Assembly: GCF_910592395.1 (NCBI RefSeq)
Contig: NC_088311.1
Coordinates: 21,121,695-21,185,694, forward strand
Direction of reading: 5' to 3'
DNA length: 64,000 nt
Source: Lineus longissimus
Lineage: Eukaryota; Nemertea; Pilidiophora; Heteronemertea; Lineidae
Shown here piece after piece: positions 12,201 through 24,377 of the stretch. The notes below the pieces were generated by a model that saw nothing but the letters and a program-made list of their open reading frames with translations, made no database searches and was not told where the DNA came from. The stretch's first letter is position 1. Every line of letters begins with the position of its first letter. Made by a program: the position numbers and the translations under genes.

Positions 12201-15200
12201 TGGTCGCAATCAAAGAAGAAGAGCAATAACGCCAAAGCAGTGATTGATCGCCATAGGGTTGAATATACTAATGCGAAACCGCAGAAGACTTTCCACCGCG
12301 GCTATAAAGCTATGGAACATCAACTGTGCAATCAATATGAAGGTACAAAAAATAACAGGCCTATACTTAGATGACCGAATGTGTCAAGAAGACTTACTTT
12401 ATCTGCGAACTACCATAACCTAGTCGATAATCATCATTAAGAAACAAACTTCCCTCCTCACCCGCAAAACACACATTAGCCCTGAAACTTACTGCGTTTA
12501 TGTCTTGTAAACTTTGTCGATCTGACGATGTGTATGATACAGAATGTCACCAGCAGACGATAGATTCCTAAGTTCATGATGCTCTGTTCAAGGATTGCAA
12601 TCATGTCCACCCTTGCTCTTCCCAAACACAATAATCACAATCACATTTCAAAGATTCAGGCAAATCCAAGTCTCAAATCCGACGCGTGAATACATCCAAG
12701 TCGTCCGTTCCGCCGAAACTTCTCCAGCTTTAGATGTAAAGACACTTCGTGGACTGCACAATAATGATATCATCGACTTCCTATCATTGACTCGTGAATA
12801 TAATATGCAAATAATGACAAAGAAAACATTGTCAAATGTCCCGTCCATATCCACAATTCGCACGTTCTGTCAAACGAGCGCGCATGTGACGCGCTTGATG
12901 GCGCAACATCCCAAGAAATGAAAGAGAGTCGCAAGGAACCGTTCATTCACCGGACCAGCTTTGGCTCGACCTGTTCTTTCTCCTCCCCACTCGTTTTCTA
13001 CCTTTATTCACTGATCCACTCTATTTTATCCATGGCTTGTGTTTTATCTAAACAAAATCCAATTGCCCGTTCTCAAAGCGCCCTCGGGGAGAATCGTTCT
13101 CTTGCTCGCACGATTTAAGACATTTAATTCCCAACTGTTTGCGGCCGACGAAAATCGGATTTTGAGGACCAAATACAACTACTTTTAATTAATGATTATT
13201 CCGGCGAACGAGTATACACAATGGATTCCTTCCTACATCCTTATGTCAACTCCAATGACTTGATCCAATGCAATACAACGTGTACCTTTCAGACCATTGC
13301 TTGGAATGTGACGTCGGTCTACCTCGTCCCCATTGAGATTATAATCTCTAATTACACGTGTTTGATACATTCTAACTGCAACAGCAACAGTTCATTTCAT
13401 GTGACAATGTGATGAAATCCGAGAACAGAGGTTGTCGCATGCTCAATGTTGATGCTGATATCAAAGATAATAGTATTCCATTTTGAGATCTTAATCTAAA
13501 ACGTAGAGAAATCCAGCGGGGGCGTCCCTATCACATTCCTCGCAAATATTATCACATACCATAAAATATCAGCACGACGCAGACACGACGTTTTGACCAC
13601 CTGATATATAACAGCGAACAATCCTAACATATCGCCGGCACATATATGTTTTATCTCCATATTGCATAACAACATCGGAATGAAAAAAAGTCGTGATATC
13701 CATGGCCTTATCGTTTAAGGTTTATGGGCCATTTGAGTTAAATATACGTTGAATAACAACTTTACCATAACAACTCATTGCTTTGGTATTTGCTATGATC
13801 GTACTCAAGAGCAATTTCCCGGAGCAACTAAAGGTGACAGTGATCGAAAAGTATGTTTTTTATTGCTCGCGGTCAAATGGAGTCGAAGAAAGACCGAATG
13901 TCGTCCTTCGATTTCATCTAGTCTGTGATCGACGTGTTGATCGCTACAAACCAATGTCTCGAGAGCTTCGACCATGACACTGTTGTAATACGAATGATCT
14001 ATATCTTAAACGTAAACAGATATCACCACAAGACTATCGGAGTTGTACGACACGTTGAAATTCAATGTAACATATAAACAAGTGCACGTGTCAAAGTTAA
14101 GTACACTGTCTGCCGAAATTACATCACCATTTGCATTTTTTAGTTTGCTTAAAAACCTTAACCGGGTGCATATTTAATTTGTGTGGACCGAAAAACCATA
14201 GTTTCTACAAATGCTCAAAAACCTTTATTTCTAAGAGTGCACCAGACATCGTCCTACACCTCTAGGTTATCTTTGATGCCTTATCATCACAAACATTATG
14301 ATATTGAAGAACAAAAGCAGCAGCAAAAATTCCTAGACCAGCATCATGCCTTTTCAAAGCATGTGGCAATGTCAGCACGCTTTCCTCGCCTCTCCATGCT
14401 TCCACTTTCCTTGACATTATTGCGATACAGGGTGTTAATCAAAAGTGTCGCTAGTTTTAAAACTGAATAAATCTCTTAAAAACGAGAGAGAATTTCGCTA
14501 ATGAAAATCAATGATAGAAGTTATGTCCTGTAATTTAAATAAATCTTTAGAGAAGTTTAATTTTTATATCTGCTATCAGTGAACGTTAGACTTGGACACG
14601 CTATCATTTAACACCCTGCATGTTGTTGTTTGTTTTGGATGTACCCTTGAAGCTGTACGTGAAATATCTCCATTCCAATATGTCTCCATCGCCAGACAGC
14701 CGCGTAACTGAACAATTTATGCTTCCCCGACATGAACGTTACGATGCAAGCCTGCAGTGCGAGGCGATCATCCCAGCGTGCAAAATCTATATAATCTCAA
14801 ATTCCTTTTGTCTGCCTATGAAATTCTGTCCTGTTTATTTGATAAAGGGTGTAGGAGAGAAAAGTGCTGTGGACAATGTCCCAACCAATGCCAGGGCAGG
14901 ATAAGATCACTTTAAGATGGTAAAGTAAATGTACTTCTTCCGTGAGGAGGAGTAATCATAAGCCTTGCCGGATCAGAGCAAGGTGACGGATTGCAGCCCA
15001 CTGAGAGAGAAATCTCACGAGATTAGGGGCCGTCGCGTTCAAAACAATCTATCATGGGTGGTTTCCTTGTCGCCGCGGCCTTGGCGAGTATAGAGTTTCG
15101 GTGAGGCGATAGCAGGACATTGATTTCCTTGAACGTACTTAAGTCACTGCTCCTCGCCGCATTAAAGCGAGTCTGATGGCCCTCTGGGATGCTGACTATA

Positions 15201-18200
15201 TCACATGAGTTTGTGACTGTCGCCACCCGTCAGTAGAGGTGGATTACAACTGATCAACAAATTTCGGACGGATGTTCATTGTGAAAATACACTTTTACAC
15301 GGATAATTAGGTAGTTTTACGGGCCATAAAGCGCGCTAACAGTTTATACTAACATGATTTATAAATATACTTATACTCGAGATTCCTCGGATCTTAAAAA
15401 GTAAAAGTCGGAACGCAGCTGACGGGTTTAAGCCGGACAAGAGGCTATAGAATAACCAAATGATAAAATTCACACCATTCCACACGCCCCCAGGTAGATT
15501 ACAAGATTTTGAAAGGAGATTTTAAAAAGAACGCCAACCCCTAAAACCAGTTTGAAGTGGCTCTGTGGTACTTGAATTACCAATGTTGGAGAAGATGTTG
15601 ATTTTATGGTTAAAGGCCTAAAGCGAGATTGGCCAATTCAACTTAACTTTTAGTGCCTTTTCATTGACGATGGTGTGCTCATTTTATCTCAAGTGGTGCT
15701 CTGACAAAGGACAAATGCTTGTTTTGGGAAGTTTACAGTTATTTCGTTGCGGGTCTTTTATGAAAGCTATTTGCACTTATTATTGAATTTTGAGGAGGCC
15801 GTGTGTTTTGAATAAAAGTCAGACTTGTTTCTCATGAATTCGGTATAATGCTGGGATGGACCTGTTATAATACTGGATGGAATTATCACAAAGTTGATAA
15901 GAAATATATCAGTTTTACCAACACCACTGCTCTGAAATCAAAATGGAATGGGTCTGGTTCTTTCCAACAAAACATACAATATATTCCATTTTTCACAACC
16001 AGCATTGTTGTGAGGGTACTCAATAGACGTTTGGAGATGACGATCTGACATCCGCCTTAGTGTGTCATAATGCTTGCGTTCCAGAACGCCTCCTTAGGCC
16101 ACCCATGCAGTGCGCCATTCTTCCCGAGGCAATCGTCATGTCACCCTTTGACAGCATCGTCAAAACCACTTCAAAGAATTGACTGCTTATGTTGCACCAA
16201 ACTACAGTGTAAGGAACCTTATATACACTTATTTGTGATACATCATTATATTCCACTCTGTTACGGTGACATGACCAAGGATGTATTGTTATCTCTGTCC
16301 CCATTTGATGGCCAGTATCCTTATAAGGTCCTTTTGACATTGCTTACCAATTAAGACCCAGTAATAGTAGTAAGAATTGGGGGTACGAACTACCAGTCTA
16401 TCGACATCAGCCTCCTGGTTGCTTTTAAAGGGTAACTATAGGCAGGAACTGCAAGTATAGGTCAGATTAAGTTTCGGTAGTAGTTGCTCCCCTTAGTACA
16501 TTGAAACTATTCACGCGTGATGAGAAATGATATTCGTCGCTGAATGCAGAACGCAGGCCCACCAAAGAGACAAAACTTATCCTTTCAGTCTGATTGTGAC
16601 TTTGTCCTCAAAAGGCAAATTTGGGACGAATGACCAGAAAATTATATAACACGACGGAATCTCTTTCCTTACAACCTATATGACCCCCTTTAAAATGATA
16701 GGGAAAATAATACCACGCCTGGCAGCATCTTGGCAATAATGTACTGACGAAGTTTCCAAAGGCTCCGCCCTCTCCCTTCGGCCCTAAACCTTTTTTCCCT
16801 TTGATTGCCTCTTTGTCTACGGTTAACTTCCCAGACAAGATCGGCGAAAACAAACAGTGGGGTTCAAAGGTTCGAGACCAAAATGAATAACATTCTCCTA
16901 ATACCTTCCAAAACCTGTCTAAATAGAGCCTTCATCCTGGAATCAAACTCATGGGATGTTTCTTCAATTTTCTGACATTTATAGTTTCGATAAAAGCAGT
17001 AAACCAAGTGGAAAATTCGAACCAACGATTCATAGAAATAATTTGTCTGGTTTAACTGAGCGCACAAAGTATAACAAAATGTTCGGTATAAGTTCTTAAA
17101 CCAACTAGCTTTAGCCCTAAGCCTAGGATAACTTTGTTTCGGCTGTGGGTATTGCGCAAATCGAGAACCCAGGACCCAGGCCAAAATCAATTTTCAACAA
17201 AATTATATGAAAAGCGTGCTTTGAACATTTCCTTTGCAGACCATCTCAACAAAGGAAGTTGTCAAAGGAATCGGTTTTTTGGGCTGAATCTGTAATCAAC
17301 GAAACCGGGTGAAACTTGGCTAGTTTGACTTAAATTCAAAAGCCACCACACTTTCTCATCTTTAAATTAAAAGGCGATGCGTTCTCGCGTATCGATTCGA
17401 ACTCGACATACTTAGAAATAAGTCCATGGACAAGTGTCAACTTTCATAGTAACCGAATACGCTTTCGTTTCTTTCAGAATTTCATAGTGAAGATCAAGTT
17501 ACCGCTTGTATCAATGCACGGATTGGCTTCTCCGCGGGACATTTGCATTCTTCCCCGCTTCTGTTTGGCCGCGTGCTGACAAAGTCAACCAACACTGCAT
17601 ATACTTTTGAGGTTCCCGCCAGTCAGAGAAAAACACGGCGTCCATCCTCCCATTACAAGCCATTCTTGGATCGCTTCTGGCAGAGGGGTGCTATGGCAGT
17701 CCATAGAACCCCAAGGTGCTCATTGGAACCCTCGGAGAAGGAAAGGTGCTTATTGGAACACTGCATGGGGTGCTAACTTTAAATGCAAACAATATCATAG
17801 AAATAATACATTTGTAAGCAATAAACTCTGTTCTGTTGGTGTATACGTTTCAGTCTTGATATCAATACAAGATGGATGTTTTAGAAATTTGGAAACTTTA
17901 AAACTTTAACATATATAAATGCGTCACACAAGTTAAGGGGTGAAACATAGCACCCATCTGGAGTGTGGGTTGCATGCTCCCACATCGACAGATCGCAGAG
18001 CACCCCTATCTTTTCATGAGCATGAAAAAGCATCTCCCTAAAGGTCTTATACTGTCTAGCTGTAGTTCATAGCCCATTCTCAGCGGAGAAACACCTTCGC
18101 CAGGACACCAACCGCCTGTGGGCGGATAACGTACCTATTTTATAGATTACCGTCAAAATGAAGTGATTTTCTAAACTATGCCCCGCCATGATCTCATGAT

Positions 18201-18359
18201 CTGGCTTTGAGTCTGAATAACATTGAACGTTGACAAAATATATAATGATGATTATCTCTTTGCCGTCAATGTTCGAGTAATTGAGAGATTAGGGATTATC
18301 GTTAGTCGTCCATTGTTGCAGTTCCTTCATAACCTAGACCACCAACAAGTGCACTCCCG

Positions 18360-18398
18360 GGCCGCAGTACACTCCGGACGCAGTTGACCTGCCTCGTC
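18360..18398 (-). repeat. Dispersed repeat fragment, copy 2
   Basis: Inverse-orientation counterpart of 1728-1767; shares the core CTGCGTCCGGAGTGTA. Confidence 0.4.
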
Positions 18399-19074
18399 CT
18401 GTCGCCAGGAGATCCCATTCGGAGACGTACGCAGTGGATCGACCTCGTCCATATGTAACGTGTGCGAGGGGAGGCGCATTCGACTGACTCTTGTGAACTA
18501 GTATAGCAACCTACTAAAGCAATAAACTTAAGCCAAAATGCTCGTATAACATAATATTTTTTCCGCTGTCACTTTTTCTGTTCGATGGGCAGTAATTCCT
18601 CTTGTTTTGATAGTACACATAAATGCGTTGACTCGTTCTCGCGTATAGTTATTGTGTGTAGATTTATCAGATAACATCATGCGAGACGTTATCTTCGTAT
18701 CATGTAATCTTGTCACAATAAATTTCCGACCCAAGTTTTACGGCGACACAATGTTAACCCATGATGTGCGATTTTGTCATAAAAGGAATATGAAAAATTG
18801 ATGGTATTTTCCGCCATGATAGATTGATTCGCTCTCGCCAAGTGGCTTACCTATTACACACTTTTATCGACCAATCGGATGGGTCGAAAAAAACTGTACG
18901 ATAAGAGCGAAACAAAGCCGTATGAATGACGACAGGAAAGGAATCTCCGTTGATTTTGGCTCATGACCGTCTGGATGATGTAGAGGCGGCACAGGCGACT
19001 GAGACCTTTTGCCCATGGGGCGTAACCCGGGGCGTAACGGTTCAGTAGATTTCCCTTTACCAGGCACTTCATAC

Positions 19075-19100
19075 CATGGAGGTATTATAATACCTCCATG
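19075..19100. repeat. Perfect 26-bp palindrome
   Basis: CATGGAGGTATTA is followed with no spacer by its exact reverse complement TAATACCTCCATG. It could extrude as a cruciform or be a symmetric protein-binding site; no function is shown by the sequence. Confidence 0.85.
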
Positions 19101-19351
19101 TTCATACTTCATGAATTATCCTCATACCCCAAAGTTTCCTGTGATTGGTCATTGGTGTCTACAAATAAGATTCATACCGCGCGATGTGTTATCCCCTGAC
19201 AATATGATATACCCGTGAAATGTGTTGCCTGCAGCCTGGAGAAATTAAAATGATTGGGCTTATGGACGGGGACACTCTTAGGTGATGGCTTAAGTGGCCA
19301 GATACCAATCACAGGACTCGGTGAATAGCCTACGATCTTGGTCTCTAAAGG

Positions 19352-19702
19352 ATGAAACAACGCTCGATGTCTGACGACGGATTGAAGACCACCCCGCTGA
19401 CTGCGCCAGAGGCCTCGAACATGTTGAATTTCCCAAACGATATGCTTCCATGCCAAGGCAAGAAAAAGACATGCAACAGAAACTATCTGCTAAACTCATC
19501 AAAGAGTAACTTTACAGCTTTCTCAAAAGCCTTGGATGATCAATTTCATTCTCGCGTGATAGCAGCTCGAAGCAAGCTTCCAAGACCCCGAAGCTTCAAG
19601 CTACAACTGAAGAGGCCCAAGGGACCAATCCATGGAAAATCAAACAAGATGCAGATAGGGAAGAAGAATGAGCATCGCCTGCCCCTGGAGCCAGGCCGTT
19701 GA
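19352..19702 (+). CDS. Orphan basic ORF of 116 codons (uncertain gene)
   Basis: The frame opens with ATG in a fair context (A at -3), has a TAA two codons upstream, and ends at TGA 19700-19702. The product is rich in Lys, Arg, Ser and Pro, with a basic C-terminal half (PRPRSFKLQLKRPKGP) and no membrane segment or recognised domain. Codon use looks less random than the AT-rich surroundings, and the GC content rises locally. It could be a single-exon gene, a terminal exon, or chance. I do not recognise the family. A minisatellite follows about 330 bp downstream and might lie in its 3' UTR. Confidence 0.3.
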   Translation: MKQRSMSDDGLKTTPLTAPEASNMLNFPNDMLPCQGKKKTCNRNYLLNSSKSNFTAFSKALDDQFHSRVIAARSKLPRPRSFKLQLKRPKGPIHGKSNKMQIGKKNEHRLPLEPGR

Positions 19703-19725
19703 GGTGCTTTGCCCGTGCGGTCTCT

Positions 19726-19750
19726 TCGCCTGCCTGCCTGCCTGCCTGGC
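19726..19750. repeat. CCTG tetranucleotide microsatellite
   Basis: TGCC/CCTG is repeated about five times (gcctgcctgcctgcctgcct), directly downstream of the orphan ORF. Confidence 0.7.
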
Positions 19751-20028
19751 CCTGGAGCTAGGCTGTTGAGTAGCTCGGGGAGTAGCCCTGCCTGTGCGGT
19801 GTCTGTTCATTGACTCCAGAGACCCGTCGTCATGGGTTTGATGTTCGTTGAGCTACCGAGTCTGACCTTGTGCGTGACATGATGTCTCGCTCTCTTGAGA
19901 CAAGCTACAATGAGTGGCCGAATTCTACCGGGTCTCTTTGCAAATACAGCATATTCTGACTTAAGTACTCTAGTAGAAGTTTCGGATTAGAATGCGACAG
20001 TTTGCCTGGCGAATCAGTGATGCTATAT

Positions 20029-20390
20029 TGTGTCTTCAAAACTTCAACGAGATAGCCTGCCTCTTGTCTTTATAGAAGGCACTGCGTCTTCAAACCAATG
20101 TTGAGATAGCTTTCCCGGTGTCTTTGAATTAGGGAACGTATCATTGTCTTCAGCCATTGGTGGAGATCGTTTGTCTCTGAATCCGAGATGGCCAGTACTG
20201 CCTCTTCAAACCTGGTTGGGATAGTTTGTCTATCTCTGAATCAGAGAAGACATGGCGTCTTCAACTGGGTTTGGACGGTTTGAGTCAGAGAACGTATTGT
20301 GTCTTCAAACTTCGTTTAGATAGTGTGCTGGTGTCTCTGAATAAGAGAAGGCATTGCATCTTCAAACCTGGGTTGAGAGAGCTTGCCATG
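20029..20390. repeat. Degenerate minisatellite, about 60-bp unit, about six copies
   Basis: Units share GTCTTCAAACCTGGTTGAGA, then TAGTTTG, GTGTCTCTGAAT and CAGAGAAGGCA. Starts are visible near 20029, 20088, 20150, 20200, 20252, 20300 and 20360 with drift between copies. No coding signal. Confidence 0.7.
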
Positions 20391-22957
20391 TGCCATTTTT
20401 TCTTCATTTTTTTTTGGGGGGGGAGAGCCCTCTTTCACTCACAGATTTCTGTACAGTAGGACAACCAGAAGATATTATTACCTGGACAAACAGAGATGCC
20501 AAGACAAAAAGCAAATCGATGGTCTGATATATGTATTGTATTATTTTATTGAAATATTATGGTCTATGGTACAAACTTACTATCATCCTGTCTACATTGG
20601 CTGCTTCACAGTAGGATTTAGTAATAAGACCGAGCGAGCAAGTTACAATTTCTTTGCTTATCAAAAGCTGTTAGCATGTTTGTTTCAAGAACTTCCGACA
20701 TTGTTAGGTATTGTCAATGAGATATTCAGTGTTGCCACCTGCAGAGTAGGTGATAAACCAAAATAAGGCCAGCACAGGGCCTGGTGGGTCAAAACAAGAT
20801 TTGTCGATGCTGGTGTTAATTTGGCACCAGCTCCTTTAGTCAGGTCCATTAGTTTCAACACCAAGTAAGTGACATAACTTGCTTTGAACAACCGGTGTGA
20901 CAGCGGATATAGTCCCCCTGGAGTCATAGTCCGGTAGCATTGTATTTGACCAATTAAGCAGCATGATCTATTGTACCGCTTACCCTAACCAAAACATTTA
21001 GCAATGCGGGCTATTGTTACACGGACTATCAGCCCTAGGACTACTATCCCTTGCACACCGGGTCCTTATTTGCCAAGTAACTATAACTTGCTCCCTAAAG
21101 TGATTTAAGATAAATGCACATTATGTAATCTATTATAATGTTGTAAACGATATGGCCAAATATGTTTTTGCTTGGATATGTCTACATTGTATATGATCTA
21201 GGAAGGTACAATGTACGCGAAGCTCGGAAGATGGAGTTGTCTCATAATACTCGGTGTTAAGGATTTACGATTCTCTGGGGTGAAAAAGAATCACTGAATT
21301 TCAGGATAATTGAGAATTCTGGAGTTTTAGTGGTATTACATCAACATTGTAGTCAATTACATTTTAGCACTACATTCTGTCTTACTCTCAAAACCAATCA
21401 TCTTTTAGCGTAGTAAACTTTCAAATAAATTTTCATTGGGATAAACTATTAATATAGGGTATTTTTAAAGTGGCCGATTGGTCCAAACCACCTCCCAAAA
21501 GTCAACATTATATGTCTCATACTATATAGTTCCAGACTACAGGCATATAAATTCTAACTAAATAGCCCTAAGGACGATACAAATGCTTCATATACAAAAA
21601 TACATAATGTCCCAAATAATATATACACACAGAATAATATTGAACCTCTAAAATGTTTACAACAATTTCAATATCAGTCCAGTTGAGTTGGAAATTTTAT
21701 ACTATATTCCTTCATTTCGAAAACAGGCCTCATCATTTATTTTATCTGTATAGCAGGCCCTCCTGCATAGATTATGTCATTCAGCTCTGGAATTCACTTT
21801 GGGTAGTGAAAAAACAGCTCTCCTACAATTTTCAATATGAATGTCTGGTTCTTTTCCTCACGCAGTTGAAGCTGACTGAACTTGATATGTGTGTATCTGA
21901 GTGTCTAAAGCAACAATATCAGAACACTAGGACGTTTTTTACTTTTGTAGCAAGAATATTTCTTTAACAGACCCAACTAACTCTATATTATACAAGGTGT
22001 CTGGAAAAAAATGTACATTACAAACACATGGCAGGAATACTTATGTCCACAAAACTACAAAATATGATATGGTCCAACAACAGTTACAATGGTTACAAGT
22101 TTTTAATGTAAAGCTCACAACTGGAGGGATTTCTTTTGTAGCAATAGGAGGGAGGTTTAGATGGACTAAAGACAACAATAACTACAGCTTTCAATCTGCA
22201 ATTTGGACAGAAGTTGACTTATAAAGGTATAAATAGTTTCAATTGAGAGTTTGTTTTGATATGATCCAATTGTCTCCGGAAATATTTGTGAACTCATAAA
22301 AAATATTACAACATGCAAATTTGAAATCAAAAATAAGATTTTTGGACGAATGAACTTGCACAAGCCCCAGGTATACAGCTGTGAGGCATTCTATTGGTCC
22401 ATTAAAATATTCTAAGCTTCCGTCCATAAAATCCACTGATACAAAAAGCGCTAAAATACTGTTATACTAAATGTTCAAATGAAAATATACAGGATAAATA
22501 GCCCTTGATGTCATTATTTTCATTTAATGACAATTTCACAATTGCAAGAACTTTCAAATGCTATCACGAAATGAAAACAAGGCAATAAGTTACCATAGTA
22601 ACCAGTTTATGAGCTGACAAATTGGAAAAAAGACTTTCAAATCCAATGTGATCCATTTTTAGGGCGTATGGATAAGTGTCTACATGTTCTACGCCATGAG
22701 CCTCACGAGATCAGGCAGAGAATTCCCCCGTCAACCATTGAGAGAATGAAGGCATCCAAGGTTTTTATCTTCTATGCTGTGCATCCTTTTTTGGTGCAAT
22801 ACCCGTAAGTATATAAAGTTCATCTCGAAGTTTGACACACAGATGACCCCTGGAATGTGTATCAATGCACAGCGTTCGTCTGCCAAATGATACTTTTCAT
22901 ACAATGTTTGATGGTCAGCCTGTCAGTTTTACATAACACTTGATCCACGACTTCAAA
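20391..22957. other. Stretch without recognised gene; may hold 3' UTR of EPB41
   Basis: T-run and G-run at about 20397-20426. No exon with family resemblance was found on either strand; in particular I found nothing like the classical 4.1 C-terminal domain on the minus strand. Confidence 0.35.
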
Positions 22958-23014
22958 CTGCCCTCTCAAAGTCAGCGTGTTGCTCTTCATTTCTTAGACT
23001 TGGCAGCTCATAAC
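22958..23014 (-). CDS. Candidate terminal EPB41 exon (uncertain)
   Basis: Strong acceptor (tttctactctttcag) just upstream of 23014. Joined in phase 0 to the repeat exon it gives one Leu and a TGA. Read in another phase it gives YELPSLRNEEQHADFERAV and a stop, which would need a further upstream exon. Neither is supported by a family match. Confidence 0.25.
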
Positions 23015-24020
23015 TGAAAGAGTAGAAATATATACAAAATGAATCGAACTTGCCCGAAGAATAATCTCAAACAACTAGAAAATGAATAACTTTGGACTCA
23101 CAAAACAGTACCGGTTGGTGTTACTTGTACCAACCATGATCAAATTTTAAGACCCATGTCCAGATTGAATAAAACATTCTTATCAAATAACTGGGTTATG
23201 TCAAATGATGATAGTGCAGGCAAATGATCATGTGGTCGAGTCAAATGATGATATGTGTCCAGTGTGCTCATCTATTCATGCTCATTGCATTGGCCATCCA
23301 GCCTCTCTATTAATGCTCTTTAGACTGTATACAGAATATGTCACTTTACATACAGAAGTTTCTACTCATGCTCATGCTGCCTGCATAAAGACTAAATGAA
23401 GAGCCACTGAATGTACATTGTTCTGCTTTCAGGCTGTCTGTTACTACATACATTTGAAGAACTTTTCAGTTTACAATACAATACCAAGTTATAAATGCTC
23501 CCTGTGACTGAACATTATGTACAGGGAAGACTTCTTAAAAGCACTCGGGGACAAGATGGTCATGTACACGGGATTCAAATATGGAAGAACAGATGAGGAT
23601 GAACGATAGCAATCTACAGAGTATGGAGTTCAATGCAGGGATTGCGGTGAATGGGAAAGGGGCACTATGTTTTCGAAAATGCTTATAAAGGATCATCATT
23701 AATACCTCAGAAGTATTGGTACTATATCTGCAATGGAGTATGGAAAGGTAACAACGTGAAATCATCATTCATTCGTTCAAAAATGTTTGCGACAACACTT
23801 TCTGAATGGCAAAGATGGCCACGTAACTTTAAGTCACAACAAACACTGGTCCAATACAAGAGCTGACCTACACCATTCCTGTCACTGTTCAGCTCCTGAA
23901 CCAAGGACTGGTAATAACTGGATAACTGATAACTCGAGTTCAGAATCAATTCCTTACAGGCAGGGGAAAATGCTCTTCCCTGATTACCGGACAAATGACA
24001 CCTCATTAGTGTTCCCTTAC

Positions 24021-24377
24021 CATATCTGATTCCAAGACAGGTGCGACAGGAGCCCGGTACTCTAGCGTAGAGTGGGCAACTGGTTCATCCCCGTACACAT
24101 GTGTTTCGGTCCTGTACTCTAGTGTAGAGTGTGCAACTGGTTCATGCCGGTACTCATGTGTCTCGGTTTTGTGCTCTAGTGTAGAGTGGGCAACTGGTTC
24201 ATGCCGGTACTCATTTGCTGCCTCGGTACAGTACTTCGCTGTAGAGTGTACAACTGGCTCATCTTGGTCCCTATATTCGTATGTATGGGTGACCGGTTGG
24301 GTCCTGACCTCAAGCGTCGGTGTCACGGGTGCAGCAACAACCACTTCTTCACCACGTTCAACCTGTTCCTCGTTAAC
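24021..24377 (-). CDS. EPB41: EPB41 exon with four 19-20-residue tandem repeats
   Basis: Acceptor tttcttcag, donor gtaagg, 357 nt, phase 0 both sides, 119 codons. It starts acidic ([17 protein letters not shown]), continues with [16 protein letters not shown], which recalls the VHTETKTITYE segment before the C-terminal domain of vertebrate 4.1, then has four copies of an [18 protein letters not shown]-type unit. In DNA the unit is about 57 bp. The repeats are specific to this gene as far as I can tell. Confidence 0.8.

Larger units (their letters stand above)
9246..19351. other. Long gene-poor region
   Basis: About 10 kb of AT-rich sequence with only short unsupported ORFs on both strands. 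A fragment at 9953-9990 (GAGGCGGGGTATATTGAAAACCACTG) resembles 2331-2356, so some of this is dispersed repeat. No RNA gene, intact transposase or exon could be supported. Confidence 0.4.

Noticed and set aside
12595-12921. 108-codon plus-strand ORF
   Set aside because: Unremarkable composition, no supported start or splice signal, no family match.
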